Notes: generated by a model not told the origin, from the sequence alone. 64,000 bases of DNA from Phyllobacterium zundukense (GCF_025452195.1 NZ_CP104973.1:1550001-1614000), one strand, 5' to 3'. Counted from the stretch's first letter, positions 37,235-46,959 are shown. Translations and numbers: made by a program.

Positions 37235-38541
37235 GCGCAGACGTTCCCTCGCGCGTTGTCGTCGTCGGCGCAGGCTTTACCGGCATGTCGGCGGCGAGCG
37301 AACTGCAACGCGCGGGCATAGACTTTGTCCTGCTCGAGGCGCGGGATAGGGTGGGCGGACGCGTCGAGTCGAAAGCGAACTGCCTTGGCGAGCTTTACGA
37401 TACGGGGGGCCAGTTCATCTGCGACGACATGCCCGAGATCATGGGGTTGGCGCGAACCCACGGCAAGACATTGGTCGAGACGCCTACACGCGGTGACACC
37501 ATCGCCCAACCGCCGCCGCACGGCAGGCATGATGCGGAAAAAGTTTCTGCAGGATCGATGGCTCTGCGCCGACGCCTGCGAAAACTGGATCCGAACGATC
37601 CCGCGCTGTCCGGTTTGGCCGTCCGCGCATGGGTCGAGAACCAACAGGCCGAACCCGCCGTAAAAATGCGGTTTCTCTCGTTGATCGAAGGTCTATGGTG
37701 CGTGCCGGCCGGGCTTGTTCCACTGTGGTTTATTGTCGATAACGACCGGCGCATCACAAACAAGGTCTCCGAACTGCAGTACTTTCTCAAGGAAACGATG
37801 CATTCGCTGGCCGCAGATATGGCGCGGTCGTTGGGGAAATCGCTGCTATTAAGTGAGCCCGTCGACCGTGTCGAGACGACTGCATCCGGTGTGATGGTAC
37901 GCACTATCCGCGAAGGCTATTCGGCCAACGAGGTCATCATTGCTGTACCGCCTGTAATGGCGCGCAAGATCATCTTCCATCCCTCCTTGCCAGACGCAAT
38001 AAACAACGCGCTTGCCTCGTGGAAGAGCGGCACAGTCGTCAAGTTGCTCATACGATATGCCGAACCTTTCTGGCGGAGGACGGGCCTCAGCGGCAGTGTC
38101 ATCTGGGTCGATCCACGCGGCCTCTACGCGTGCGATGCGAGCCATGATGACCAGCACCCGGCACTCGTGGTCTTCCTCGGGGGACCCATCGCCGTCGAGT
38201 GGTCAAGCCTTGGCGAAGAAGCGCTGAAGCAGGAGGTGCTGTCGAGACTGGTGGTGGCGCTTGGGTCAGAGGCTGGCACGCCGCTGGACATCCTGCTTCG
38301 TAATTGGATCGATGACACGTGGAGTGGTGGTGGCTATTCGGATATTGTCGAGGTCATGAACGCGATCGAAGCCGAAAATGCCTTGCGCCGCGGTTTTGCC
38401 GGCATCACCTTTGCCTCGTCGGAACTCTCGCCATCGTTTCCCGGCTATATCGAAGGAGCGATCATTGCCGGCCGCTTGGCGGTCCGGCCAATTATCGAGC
38501 GCCTTCAGTCGGCGAGTGCCACCAACGCGTCGGGGTCGTAG
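37231..38541 (+). CDS. Flavin-containing amine oxidase
   Basis: The 436-residue monoamine-oxidase-like flavoprotein has [49 protein letters not shown], and late I-T-F-A-S-S-E-L with F-P-G-Y-I-E-G-A-I near the C-terminus, the FAD-binding end. It starts at a TTG overlapping the PotD stop, so it is translationally coupled. It oxidises an amine, giving an aldehyde and peroxide. Its 3' end overlaps the convergent PotA gene by 37 bases. Confidence 0.86.
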   Translation: MSADVPSRVVVVGAGFTGMSAASELQRAGIDFVLLEARDRVGGRVESKANCLGELYDTGGQFICDDMPEIMGLARTHGKTLVETPTRGDTIAQPPPHGRHDAEKVSAGSMALRRRLRKLDPNDPALSGLAVRAWVENQQAEPAVKMRFLSLIEGLWCVPAGLVPLWFIVDNDRRITNKVSELQYFLKETMHSLAADMARSLGKSLLLSEPVDRVETTASGVMVRTIREGYSANEVIIAVPPVMARKIIFHPSLPDAINNALASWKSGTVVKLLIRYAEPFWRRTGLSGSVIWVDPRGLYACDASHDDQHPALVVFLGGPIAVEWSSLGEEALKQEVLSRLVVALGSEAGTPLDILLRNWIDDTWSGGGYSDIVEVMNAIEAENALRRGFAGITFASSELSPSFPGYIEGAIIAGRLAVRPIIERLQSASATNASGS

Positions 38542-39579
38542 GCGAGGCGGATCGGGGCGCCCACCGGAATATCGTCAGCGCCAAAATTATTTGTCTCCGT
38601 CACCGAGAGCGGTTTGTCAAAACCTGGTATCTCGATCACGAGATGGGTTATCTCACCGAAATAATGCCGGTCGATAACCTTGCCGGCCACCTCGTATTTA
38701 TCGGTCGCATCATCCCACAGGACGCGCAGGCGTTCGGGTCTGATCCCGAGCGTCGCACCTTTGCCATTCCTGACAAATGCCGCTGGCTTGTCGGTTTTCA
38801 CCCGTCCAAAACCTGGCGTATCCAATATCATCGATGCGCCATTCTCCTCGACAATCTCAGCCTTTACGAAATTCATGCCGCCGAGAAAGTCGGCGACCTG
38901 ACAGTTGACCGGCCGCTGGTAAATCTCTTTCGGCGATGCGACCTGCGCGATCTTCCCGCCGAACATGACCGCGATGCGATCGGACATGGCCAGCGCTTCA
39001 TATTGATCGTGGGTGACGAGAATGAACGTGATGCCGACGGCTTGTTGCAGCCGGCGCAATTCAACCTGCATCTGCTCGCGCAGCTTTCTTGTCCAGCGCT
39101 GAAAGCGGCTCGTCCAGGAGAAGCACCTTTGGGCGCATGACCAGCGCACGGGCGAGCGCAACACGCTGGCGCTGTCCACCAGACAGTTCGGTCGCACCGC
39201 GCTTCCCAAGCCCGGTCAGTGATACTTGCGACAGCGCTTCTTCGACGCGGCGCTTTTCTTCGTCTGCACCAAGGCGGAGCCGTTTCAGCCCGTAACACAC
39301 ATTCTGTTCGACATTGAGATGCGGAAAGATGGCGTAGCTTTGAAAGACCATGTTGGTCGGCCGCCGGTTGGCGGGAATCCCGTCCATCGGTTGCCCGTCG
39401 ACCGAGATCGATCCGCTTGTCGGCATGTCGAAGCCTGCGATCATACGGAGCAGCGTGGTCTTGCCGCAACCAGAGGGGCCAAGAAGCGAGAAGAACTCAC
39501 CCTCGCGGATCGTGAGTGACGTCTCATCCAGCGCCTTGAAGGCCCCGTAGCTGCGCGTCACGCGCGAAATCTCGATCAT
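38505..39579 (-). pseudogene. PotA-like ABC transporter ATP-binding protein, frameshifted near 39085
   Basis: The N-terminal part has Walker A GPSGCGKTT, NRRPTNMVFQSYAIFPHL, signature [17 protein letters not shown] and Walker [15 protein letters not shown], then leaves frame. Removing one T from TTT at 39085-39087 continues [32 protein letters not shown] and a C-terminal TOBE domain, totalling about 357 residues. The start is ATG 39579 (MIEISRVTRSYG). It is the third gene after the two permeases on this strand. Confidence 0.87.
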
Positions 39580-39586
39580 GGAGCGT

Positions 39587-40408
39587 TCAGGCAATCATGC
39601 CTCCCATATTCTGAGTGCGATTGCTTGCGCGGCGTCGCACGATTTCTGCGATGGTCAAAAGGAGAATCGAACCAGCGAGGAGCAGCGTACCGAGAGCGAG
39701 GACGCCCGGCAGCTTGGCGGCAAATCGCAACTGACCCCAGATATAGACAGGCAGAGTCGCTTCGGTTCCGGTCAGGAAGAATGCCATGATAAATTCATCG
39801 AGCGAGATGGTGAAGGAGACGAGCAGGCTTGAAATAATAGCAGGCGAAACCATGGGCAGCGTCACACGCCGGAACGTTCCGAAGGCGCTCTCGCCAAGGT
39901 CCGAGGAGGCTTCCTCAAGGCTCCTGTCGAACCCTTCGAAACCCGAGGTCAGGACGCTCAGCGAATAGGGAATGCAGATCAGTACATGGCCGAATACAAC
40001 CGTGATCAGCGACAGGCTAAGGCCGAGTTGCAGCATGACAAGCAGCATCGAGACTGCAACGATGATCTCTGGAAGGACCAGCGGCGCCATGAGAAGGCCA
40101 TTGATGGTGCGCCTGCCGGGGAAGCGATAGCGCGTTATGGCACGCGCGGCGCATATGCCGAATATCGTGCTCAATAGGGAGGCGGAGATGCCGACGAGCA
40201 GGCTGTTCCATGCCGCATCGGTCAGTGCCGGGGTGCGAGTCAGGTCGCCATACCATTTGAAGGTAAAACCGCTTAAGGGAAACTTCGGTATCGCCGATGT
40301 GTTGACCGAAAAGATCGGTAGGAAAATTACAGGCAAATAGAGGAAGATGACGTAAAGGAAGGCGTAGGTTTTTAGCCAGCTTGGCGCAAAGTTCCGCAAG
40401 GTCTTCAT
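39587..40408 (-). CDS. PotC-like ABC transporter permease
   Basis: The 273-residue permease has six helices and begins MKTLRNFAPSWLKTYAFLYVIF. It has the EAA loop SLEEASSDLGESAFGTFRRVTLPMVSPAI that docks with the ATPase. It is the second permease of a spermidine/putrescine-type importer. The start at 40408 overlaps the first permease stop (ATGA); the longer upstream frame is not coding. Confidence 0.92.
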   Translation of the reverse strand: MKTLRNFAPSWLKTYAFLYVIFLYLPVIFLPIFSVNTSAIPKFPLSGFTFKWYGDLTRTPALTDAAWNSLLVGISASLLSTIFGICAARAITRYRFPGRRTINGLLMAPLVLPEIIVAVSMLLVMLQLGLSLSLITVVFGHVLICIPYSLSVLTSGFEGFDRSLEEASSDLGESAFGTFRRVTLPMVSPAIISSLLVSFTISLDEFIMAFFLTGTEATLPVYIWGQLRFAAKLPGVLALGTLLLAGSILLLTIAEIVRRRASNRTQNMGGMIA

Positions 40409-41397
40409 CGGATTCGCCTCGCTGCCATGCGGATCACGAGAACGACAGAGGCGGCCATTGCCGTCACCACGGCCATGGTCGTCACCGAGAGCGCTGCGCC
40501 AAGTGGCCAGTTTGCGGCTTTGCCGAACTGAGCCTGGATAGCGTTGGCAATCATCACACCGTCTTTGCCGCCGACCAGACGCGGCGTCACGAAATCGCCG
40601 ACAGTCGGGATCATCACGATAAGCGTTGCAGATATGATCCCAGGCACCGACAGGGGTAAGGTAATTCGCAGGAACCGACGCAATGGCCCATCGCCAAGGT
40701 CGGTCGCGGCCTCGACAAGCGAACGGTCGATTTTTTCCAGCGAGATGAAGATCGGCAGTACGGCAAATGTTGCCCACGCGTGCGTCAACGTGATCACCAC
40801 TGCACTGGTGTTGTAAAGGAACGCGTCCGACGGACCGTTGGTGATCCCGAGGCCCATCAACGTCGCGTTGAGAACGCCATTATAGCCAAGGATGACTTTC
40901 CAGGACATCACGCGCAGGAGATAGCTTGTCCAGAACGGGATGGTGATCAGGAACAGCCAGACGCCTTTGTGCTCGCCGCCATGAAACGAGATGAAGAAAG
41001 CGATCGGGTAGGCAAGGACAACTGTAAAGAAGCTGACGAGGAGGGAAATCCACAGCGAGCGCATCAGAAGATCCCGGTAGATGGGATCGGTCAGCGCGAT
41101 GCGATAATTTTCGAGGGTGAATGTCCGGTCGATCGTCAGGTAGTTTTGCGTCCAGAAACTGTTCGCAATGACCAGAACAATTGGAATGACCAGGAAGATC
41201 ACTGCATAAATAAACGTCGGGCTTATCAGCCCGAGACCACGCGCAGCTTCTGATTGCAGAACAGGATTTCTTTGTTTTCGCACGACAGGCAGTGCGGCGA
41301 TCCCTTCCGCCGGTGCCGTCATTCGAACGGACCGCGCGCGTGATATGCCATCAGGTACCGGAGCATATTGTTCCCATTCATTCGATTGACGCGGCAC
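40405..41397 (-). CDS. PotB-like ABC transporter permease
   Basis: The 330-residue permease has six helices after a 55-residue cytoplasmic N-terminus, with TIPFWTSYLLRVMSWK and the EAA loop SLVEAATDLGDGPLRRFLRITLPLSVPGI. PotB/PotH class. The start may be GTG 41397 or ATG 41322; neither has a clear ribosome site. It heads the permease-permease-ATPase operon divergent from the aminotransferase gene, with an operator copy between them. Confidence 0.9.
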   Translation of the reverse strand: MPRQSNEWEQYAPVPDGISRARSVRMTAPAEGIAALPVVRKQRNPVLQSEAARGLGLISPTFIYAVIFLVIPIVLVIANSFWTQNYLTIDRTFTLENYRIALTDPIYRDLLMRSLWISLLVSFFTVVLAYPIAFFISFHGGEHKGVWLFLITIPFWTSYLLRVMSWKVILGYNGVLNATLMGLGITNGPSDAFLYNTSAVVITLTHAWATFAVLPIFISLEKIDRSLVEAATDLGDGPLRRFLRITLPLSVPGIISATLIVMIPTVGDFVTPRLVGGKDGVMIANAIQAQFGKAANWPLGAALSVTTMAVVTAMAASVVLVIRMAARRIR

Positions 41398-41473
41398 GTT
41401 CCCTGTCGTGCCTTCTTTCTTGCATCATGCGCCTATCTGTGGATTGAAATCAAGTGCTATTTCTGACATATTG

Positions 41474-41491
41474 ATTGAATGAACATTCAAT
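41474..41491. promoter_or_regulatory. BetI-like operator, copy 2
   Basis: Dyad ATTGAATG-AA-CATTCAAT with perfect 8-base arms, flanked by AT-rich sequence. It is identical over 18 bases to the copy at 44265-44282 read on the other strand. It sits midway between the divergent permease and aminotransferase genes and could control both. Confidence 0.75.
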
Positions 41492-41572
41492 ATAATGGGA
41501 GAAATCCTATTGATTTCCAATAATTGAGTGTAATTTTAAACGGGGAAAACCCGACACAAGTGTGAGGGAACT

Positions 41573-42994
41573 ATGGCGGCGGTGAAACAGATACGGGCAG
41601 CCGGGGTGGCAGCGGCGCTGACAAATCACGAGACGATCGATCTCGCCAAGCAGCATCTGGTTCAGCCATGGCCCTGTGCTGGAGAAATCGGCGCCGAAGC
41701 CAGGTCGCTGATTAGTGGCGGCGAGGGAATCTATATCACGGACGGCGAGGGCAAGCGGCTTATCGATGGGCCCGCAGGCATGTGGTGCGTCAACGTGGGG
41801 CACCGCCGTGAAGAGCTGGCGCGCGTCATGTACGACCAGGCCATGCAACTATCATACAACACCCCTTGGTATACGATGAACGAGCCATCGGCGGTGCTCG
41901 CAGCGCGTATCGCCGCCTATGCGCCTGGTGACCTCAATCACGTCTTTTTCACCACCGGCGGCTCGACAGCCGTCGAGAGCGCACTGCGTTTCATGCAGTT
42001 TTTCAACAATGCGCGGGGGCGGCACGAGAAAAAGCTGATCCTGTCGCGCGGCGGCGCCTATCATGGTTCTACCTATCTTTCGGCATCGTTGAACGGGCGT
42101 CCGCGGGATCGCGACTGGATGGATGGGGCAGACGAACTTGTCGTCAAATTGTCCTCTCCGGACGCATTTCGCCGCCCCGATGGGATGTGCATAGCCGCAT
42201 TCTCGGATATGCTGGTCGCCGAGTTCGAGGAGACGGTCCGCCGCGTGGGCGCCGATAAGATCGGTGCGTTCATTGGTGAGCCGGTCCAGGCTTCAGGCGG
42301 CGTCATTCTGCCGCCCGAAAACTATCTACCCCGCATCCGCAAGATATGCCGGGACAATGAAATACTGTTCATCGCTGACGAAGTGGTCACGGCCTTTGGC
42401 AGGCTCGGGCACGTCTTCGCTTCCGAGGATGTGTTCGATATCGATCCGGATATCATCACCTTCGCCAAGGGCGTCACCTCGGGCTATTTTCCGCTCGGCG
42501 GCATGGTCATTTCAGAGCGTCTTCTTGAAGAACTGCGCCGTTCAAATCACCCGACGGCGATGTATGCGCATGGACTGACTTACACCAGCCATCCCGTCGG
42601 CTGCGCCGTGGCGCTCACCAATCTCGACCTGCTCGAGGATGGCATCCTTGCTCATGCGCGGTCCGTTGCGCCCTATTTTCAGCAGCAATTGAAGACGCTT
42701 GAGGAACTACCCCTGGTTGGAGAGGTTCGCGGGATGGGCCTGATGGCCTGCGTCGAGTGCGTTGCCGACCGCGAGAGCAAGAATCCGCTGCAACTTGATA
42801 CGAATGTCGGAATGCGCATCGATACACATTGTCATCAGCTCGGCCTATTGGTGCGGCCGCTCATCAATATGTGCGTCATGTCTCCGCCGCTGGTTATTAC
42901 CCGCGAACAGATCGACGATATGGTGGGGATCTTGCGTGAAGGGATTTCTCGCACGATGGACGATCTACGGCGTGAGGGCGTCTGGCAAGGTTAA
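41573..42994 (+). CDS. Class III PLP-dependent aminotransferase
   Basis: The 473-residue protein shows the class III (omega-transaminase) pattern: G-I-Y-I-T-D-G-E-G-K-R-L-I-D-G-P-A-G-M-W, FFTTGGSTAVESALRFMQFF, GAYHGSTYLSASLNGR, GEPVQASGG, LFIADEVVTAFGR and the PLP lysine in TFAKGVTSGYFPLGG. Members transfer the terminal amine of polyamines, beta-alanine or similar compounds to pyruvate or 2-oxoglutarate. GAGGGA precedes the ATG. It is preceded by operator copy 2. Confidence 0.92.
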   Translation: MAAVKQIRAAGVAAALTNHETIDLAKQHLVQPWPCAGEIGAEARSLISGGEGIYITDGEGKRLIDGPAGMWCVNVGHRREELARVMYDQAMQLSYNTPWYTMNEPSAVLAARIAAYAPGDLNHVFFTTGGSTAVESALRFMQFFNNARGRHEKKLILSRGGAYHGSTYLSASLNGRPRDRDWMDGADELVVKLSSPDAFRRPDGMCIAAFSDMLVAEFEETVRRVGADKIGAFIGEPVQASGGVILPPENYLPRIRKICRDNEILFIADEVVTAFGRLGHVFASEDVFDIDPDIITFAKGVTSGYFPLGGMVISERLLEELRRSNHPTAMYAHGLTYTSHPVGCAVALTNLDLLEDGILAHARSVAPYFQQQLKTLEELPLVGEVRGMGLMACVECVADRESKNPLQLDTNVGMRIDTHCHQLGLLVRPLINMCVMSPPLVITREQIDDMVGILREGISRTMDDLRREGVWQG

Positions 42995-43010
42995 GCCGAC
43001 TAATGATGCG

Positions 43011-43030
43011 GCCCGGCGTTTCCGCCGGGC
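43011..43030. terminator. Rho-independent-type hairpin between convergent genes
   Basis: GCCCGGCG (43011-43018) pairs with CGCCGGGC (43023-43030) around a TTTC loop, followed by TTGAT. It ends the aminotransferase transcript and may also serve the convergent Rieske gene. The T-tract is short. Confidence 0.65.
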
Positions 43031-43051
43031 TTGATCGACAATACAGTCCTG

Positions 43052-44248
43052 TCAGATTTGTCCGGCGAGCTGCGCGTTCAGCAAGGGCACCTCGACCTCT
43101 GAAGGGGCCATTTCAACCTTTAGAACGGGCAGCACATTGCGCAGGTGGTCGTGGTGCGAACGGACACCATATTCGAGATCCGAGAGATAGAATCCCGAGA
43201 ACGATTTCGACAGCATCGATTCATTTGACCATTTCGTCAACTGAACATCTTCCGAGCTCGTCTCGCGATCGATGCGCGAGGCGAGGTAGCGGGCAGCCCG
43301 CTGCTGTCGAGTTTCATCCTTGTTGCGGAATACAGCGCCGCGCAACAGGGTCTCGCCTGTCGACAACGGAAACTCCTGGTAATACTGCGCGCCTTCAGGC
43401 GTAACCGAGATCACAGAATTCGGGAAAATCCCGTAATAGATCCACGCGTTGCGAAGGTTCTCGGGCAGATGCGTCGCCTCCGGTGCCAGATTGATATAGT
43501 TGCGCACACTCCAGCGCCGTCCCGCATGGGGATTATAGCTGGCGAAAGATCGCGACACGCCATTGATGAATGGCTCGTCGTAATAGGTCGAGCCGTAGAG
43601 GTCCTGGAGCGCCGGATGGGCCATTGCCACGTGGTATCCTTCATTGTCGACATCGCGCACCGACTTCCAGTTGACGGGCGATTTCTGCGTCCAGAAGCCG
43701 GCAGGCACCATATCCGCGATCTTGTAGTTCGCGATTTCCGCCCCGAATGGCTTCATCAACGTGGCAACTGATGGCTGGGCGCTCTTGAGAAAACGGATGA
43801 AGATAAAACCCATCCAGATTTCGAGTTCGAGTGGCAACAGACCGAATTCGTTTTTGTCCATCTCCGGGAAAGAGCGTGGACGCGCCGCGCCTCGCAGGGT
43901 GCCGTCGAGATTATATACCCAGCCATGGAAGGGACAGACCAGCGCGTTGTTGCATGTTCCCTTGTTATCGGTGACGACACGCGATCCCCGGTGACGGCAG
44001 ATATTGTGAAAGGCACGGATTTCGCTGTCCTTACCACGCACGATCAGGGCCCGCTCGCCTACGATATCAAGCGCGACATAGTCACCGACGTTGGGCACAT
44101 CGCAGACATGCCCGGCTATCTGCCAATGGCTTCGAAAGACGTATTCTTTCTCGAGCTCGAGCAAGGCCGGACTGCTGTAGCTCCAGGCCGGCAGTCCCCG
44201 GCGGTCCCAATTGTCCGGAATCGTCAAATCGCGTTGATTAACCTGCAT
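43052..44248 (-). CDS. Rieske non-haem iron oxygenase, alpha-subunit type
   Basis: The 398-residue protein has an N-terminal Rieske cluster motif (CRHRGSRV, then CPFHGWVYN) and a catalytic domain with NEGYHVAMAHPALQDLYG, giving the mononuclear iron histidines. This architecture covers ring hydroxylases and also N-demethylating or C-N-cleaving oxygenases of betaine, carnitine and stachydrine. Given the amine-related neighbours, the latter is more likely. The start at 44248 (MQVNQRDL) is 17 bases downstream of operator copy 3; the longer frame would run through that operator. No reductase partner is seen beside it. Confidence 0.9.
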   Translation of the reverse strand: MQVNQRDLTIPDNWDRRGLPAWSYSSPALLELEKEYVFRSHWQIAGHVCDVPNVGDYVALDIVGERALIVRGKDSEIRAFHNICRHRGSRVVTDNKGTCNNALVCPFHGWVYNLDGTLRGAARPRSFPEMDKNEFGLLPLELEIWMGFIFIRFLKSAQPSVATLMKPFGAEIANYKIADMVPAGFWTQKSPVNWKSVRDVDNEGYHVAMAHPALQDLYGSTYYDEPFINGVSRSFASYNPHAGRRWSVRNYINLAPEATHLPENLRNAWIYYGIFPNSVISVTPEGAQYYQEFPLSTGETLLRGAVFRNKDETRQQRAARYLASRIDRETSSEDVQLTKWSNESMLSKSFSGFYLSDLEYGVRSHHDHLRNVLPVLKVEMAPSEVEVPLLNAQLAGQI

Positions 44249-44264
44249 AAATCCGCTCTTACTT

Positions 44265-44282
44265 ATTGAATGTTCATTCAAT
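44265..44282. promoter_or_regulatory. BetI-like operator, copy 3
   Basis: ATTGAATG-TT-CATTCAAT, perfect 8-base arms, exactly the reverse complement of copy 2. It ends 17 bases before the Rieske oxygenase start, a position where a bound repressor would block transcription initiation. Confidence 0.75.
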
Positions 44283-44397
44283 ATAAGCACAAACATCATT
44301 TGTTTGCAATCTGTTGGATGCCGACAGGATCGAAATGCCGGCCGTTCGCGCAATCGGCGGTGGCATTGTTTGGTTTTTTGAATCACAAGTCACTACT

Positions 44398-44997
44398 CTA
44401 GTCCGGCCGCTTTGACAGAACCGTGTCAACAAGGCCCCACTCCCTGGCTTCCTCCGCGGTCATGAAGTGATCGCGATCCAGTGTCTTTTCCACATCCTCG
44501 AACGAGCGCCCGCAATGCTGCGCGTAAAGCCGGATCATTCGGGCCTTGGTTTGGCGCATTTCTTCCGCATGGATGAAGATGTCAGAGGCCTGTCCCTGAA
44601 AGCCGCCGAGTGGCTGATGCACATGAATACTTGAATTCGCCAATGCAGTGCGCTGACCGGGTTCACCAGCCATCAGGAGGAAAGAACCCATGGACCGCGC
44701 TGTCCCCATGCACAACGTTGCGACGGGGCATGTGATGAACTGCATCGTGTCATAGATCGCCAGACCGCTGGTAATGACACCGCCGGGCGAGTTTATATAC
44801 ATCGAAACCGGCTTCGTCGGGTTTTCCGATTCCAGAAACAGCAATTGCGCGCAGACGAGTGCCGCCATTCCGTCTTCGACCTCGCCATTCAGGAACACAA
44901 TACGTTCGCGCAGCAAGCGTGAGTAAATGTCGAATGATCGTTCGCCGCGGCTGGATTGTTCCACTACCATAGGGACGAGTTGCATCATGTCGCGCAT
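44398..44997 (-). CDS. clpP: ATP-dependent Clp protease proteolytic subunit
   Basis: The 199-residue protein aligns along its length with Clp[23 protein letters not shown], the active serine in [14 protein letters not shown], the histidine in [16 protein letters not shown], and the aspartate region [25 protein letters not shown] precedes the ATG at 44997. No clpX, tig or lon gene is adjacent, so this is likely one of several ClpP paralogues found in rhizobia. Confidence 0.93.
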   Translation of the reverse strand: MRDMMQLVPMVVEQSSRGERSFDIYSRLLRERIVFLNGEVEDGMAALVCAQLLFLESENPTKPVSMYINSPGGVITSGLAIYDTMQFITCPVATLCMGTARSMGSFLLMAGEPGQRTALANSSIHVHQPLGGFQGQASDIFIHAEEMRQTKARMIRLYAQHCGRSFEDVEKTLDRDHFMTAEEAREWGLVDTVLSKRPD

Positions 44998-45033
44998 AGG
45001 CGACCTCCTTCCGGTGTTGTTAGCAGGGTAATT

Positions 45034-45390
45034 TTAGGCTGCTGCGCGCAGAGGTGTCCGGCTATTGCTATTGGCTGCGTTCATCGCAATTTCATGGACA
45101 ATACTGAAGGTCGTGCCGCCAGCATCATTCGCCCCGATCTGGAATGTCACGACACTAATGGCATCGTTATCCTTGATTCTATAACGCACGCGCGTATCAG
45201 GATCGGCGGAAATCAGATGCAGTTCGAAGGGTGGCTGCTGCGCGCCGCTCTCCGGTGCATCGTCCTCTACCCCGGGTCGCTTCAGCCATCGCGACACATA
45301 TTCCGGTACGGTCAAGGCTCGCCACACTTTAGATGGAGCAGCGTCCAGTTCATAGGTGAGGTTTACGCTCGCGTCAGTCGTGCGTGTCAT
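45034..45390 (-). CDS. SRPBCC / AHSA1-type protein
   Basis: The 118-residue product has the START-like small fold: V-N-L-T-Y-E-L-D-A-A-P-S-K-V-W-R-A-L-T near the start and V-R-Y-R-I-K-D-N-D and T-F-S-I-V-H-E later. It overlaps the upstream ArsR gene by four bases (ATGA). ArsR plus SRPBCC pairs are common and of unknown ligand. It is shorter than full AHSA1 proteins of about 150 residues. Confidence 0.75.
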   Translation of the reverse strand: MTRTTDASVNLTYELDAAPSKVWRALTVPEYVSRWLKRPGVEDDAPESGAQQPPFELHLISADPDTRVRYRIKDNDAISVVTFQIGANDAGGTTFSIVHEIAMNAANSNSRTPLRAAA

Positions 45391-45701
45391 TGGTCCATCT
45401 CCTTGAGAAGCTGCTTCAGGTCATCCACGCGGCTTGGCCAGAACGCATTGTAGCGGCTAAGCCATCGATGGATTTTCGCCACGCCATCGGGATTGATCCG
45501 ATAAAGGACATTCCTGCCGTGTTTCTGTTCCGCGATCAGTCCAGCCATGCGCAAGACAGCCAGATGCTGCGACATGGCCGGCTGCGACAAGTCAAATCCT
45601 TGCCGCAAGTCCGTGGCATTCATCTCGCCGTCGGCCAACCGTTCGAAGACGGCGCGTCTTGTCGGATCGGCCAACGCTTTGAAAAATTCTGTCTCACTCA
45701 T
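45387..45701 (-). CDS. ArsR-family transcriptional regulator
   Basis: The 104-residue winged-helix protein MSETEFFKALADPTRRAVF has DLSQPAMSQHLAVLRMAGLI as recognition helix region and RNVLYRINPDGVAKIHRWL after it. No metal-binding cysteines are visible, so it belongs to the SRPBCC-linked subgroup, not the metal sensors. The start at 45701 is the family start; the longer upstream frame has a Cys-rich artefact. Confidence 0.88.
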   Translation of the reverse strand: MSETEFFKALADPTRRAVFERLADGEMNATDLRQGFDLSQPAMSQHLAVLRMAGLIAEQKHGRNVLYRINPDGVAKIHRWLSRYNAFWPSRVDDLKQLLKEMDQ

Positions 45702-45798
45702 GCAGATACATAAGCACAGACTTATATGATTTGCAACAGTGACGAATATCGACATTGGGTGACAAACACACAATCACGCCGGCAGCAGTCCTCCGGGT

Positions 45799-46221
45799 TC
45801 AATCTGGTGGGACAAAGGCGGGATTCCAGACGATTTCCCAAAGATGTCCATCAGGGTCCTGAAAATACCCCGCATAGCCGCCGTAAAACGTGTCCCGGGC
45901 ACTTTTTATGATCGTCGCTCCGGCAGTGCGGGCTTGGTCCATTACTTCGTCAACTTCGTCTTTCCGGGACACATTATGGCCAATAGTAAAGGCGGTCGGG
46001 CTCGGAGCCGTCTTGGGCATTCCCGTATCATGGGCAATATCGTCATGTGACCAGACCGCCAGCTTCAGCCCTGAGGTCAGATCGAAGAATGCAACTGCTC
46101 CATGCTCAAATTCCTTCCCCACGATGCCGTCAGTCGGTAGGCCAAGACCAACGCGGTAGAACTCGACAGCCTTTTCCAGATCACTTACACCAAGGGTAAT
46201 TACGGAAATTCTCGGTTTCAT
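45799..46221 (-). CDS. VOC/glyoxalase-family protein
   Basis: The 140-residue protein has two beta-alpha-beta units of the vicinal oxygen chelate fold: ISVITLGVSDLEKAVEFYRVGLG at the start, A-V-A-F-F-D-L in the middle and Y-A-G-Y-F-Q-D-P-D-G-H-L-W-E-I-V-W at the end, including the metal-binding Glu. Substrate unknown. AGGAG precedes the ATG. Confidence 0.87.
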   Translation of the reverse strand: MKPRISVITLGVSDLEKAVEFYRVGLGLPTDGIVGKEFEHGAVAFFDLTSGLKLAVWSHDDIAHDTGMPKTAPSPTAFTIGHNVSRKDEVDEVMDQARTAGATIIKSARDTFYGGYAGYFQDPDGHLWEIVWNPAFVPPD

Positions 46222-46326
46222 CTGTACTCCTCCGTTCTTGTCGTGGCACGAGCGGCATTGTACGCGAGCTCCATCCGGCTGTCGTGAAAATCCCGGTTGG
46301 AGCGATCCCTGACGTCGAGGTTCGCT

Positions 46327-46959
46327 CTACATCTGCTTGATGTGCATTACGGTCACGCGCTTCAGTTCTTCGATATCTTTCGCTGACAGGGCATCGATCA
46401 TCTGGTGGTGCTCCCGCGACGATTGTTCAATCCGCGCGCGTGTTTTCCATTGTGACACCGGCGCCGAAGACGTCCTCTGGCGGATTTCGGTAACGAGGTT
46501 CACCAGTTCGCTGTTGCCGCAGAGCGCGAGCAACTCGCGGTGAAAGGCGAGATTGGCTTCGTAAAGCTCGATCATCGTTCCGTTCATGATGAGATCGTCA
46601 AAACGGCATGCGAGGTCCCGGAGTTTTTTCGTCGTCAGTTCCGAGGAGTTGGCAACGATCTTGTCCGCGACCGCCGTTTCGAGGATGACACGAATGTCGC
46701 TCACTTCCGTCGCCTGACGGCCATCGGGTTCATACACGTGGTAACCGCGATTGGGAACATGTTCGACCAGACGTCTTTGTACCAGCCTGTCGAGAGCGCG
46801 CCGCACTTCCGGCCGGGTGCATTGGTAGCGCTGTTCGAGATCGATCTGTTTCAACCATGCGCCTGGAGCGAGCACGCCAGCTAGAATATCGTGCAGGATC
46901 AAATCGGTGACATCGACGGCTTTGAGCTGTGATCTTGTTTTGGTTGTTGCTTCACTCAT
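46327..46959 (-). CDS. GntR-family regulator (FCD/FadR-like)
   Basis: The 210-residue regulator has a winged helix (DLILHDILAGVLAPGAWLKQIDLEQRYQCTRPEVRRALDRL) and a C-terminal helical FCD domain (A-N-L-A-F-H-R-E-L-L-A-L-C-G-N, E-Q-S-S-R-E-H-H-Q-M-I-D-A-L), which often binds an organic acid through metal-linked histidines. It is divergent from the amidohydrolase/ABC operon, and a dyad lies between. Confidence 0.88.
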   Translation of the reverse strand: MSEATTKTRSQLKAVDVTDLILHDILAGVLAPGAWLKQIDLEQRYQCTRPEVRRALDRLVQRRLVEHVPNRGYHVYEPDGRQATEVSDIRVILETAVADKIVANSSELTTKKLRDLACRFDDLIMNGTMIELYEANLAFHRELLALCGNSELVNLVTEIRQRTSSAPVSQWKTRARIEQSSREHHQMIDALSAKDIEELKRVTVMHIKQM

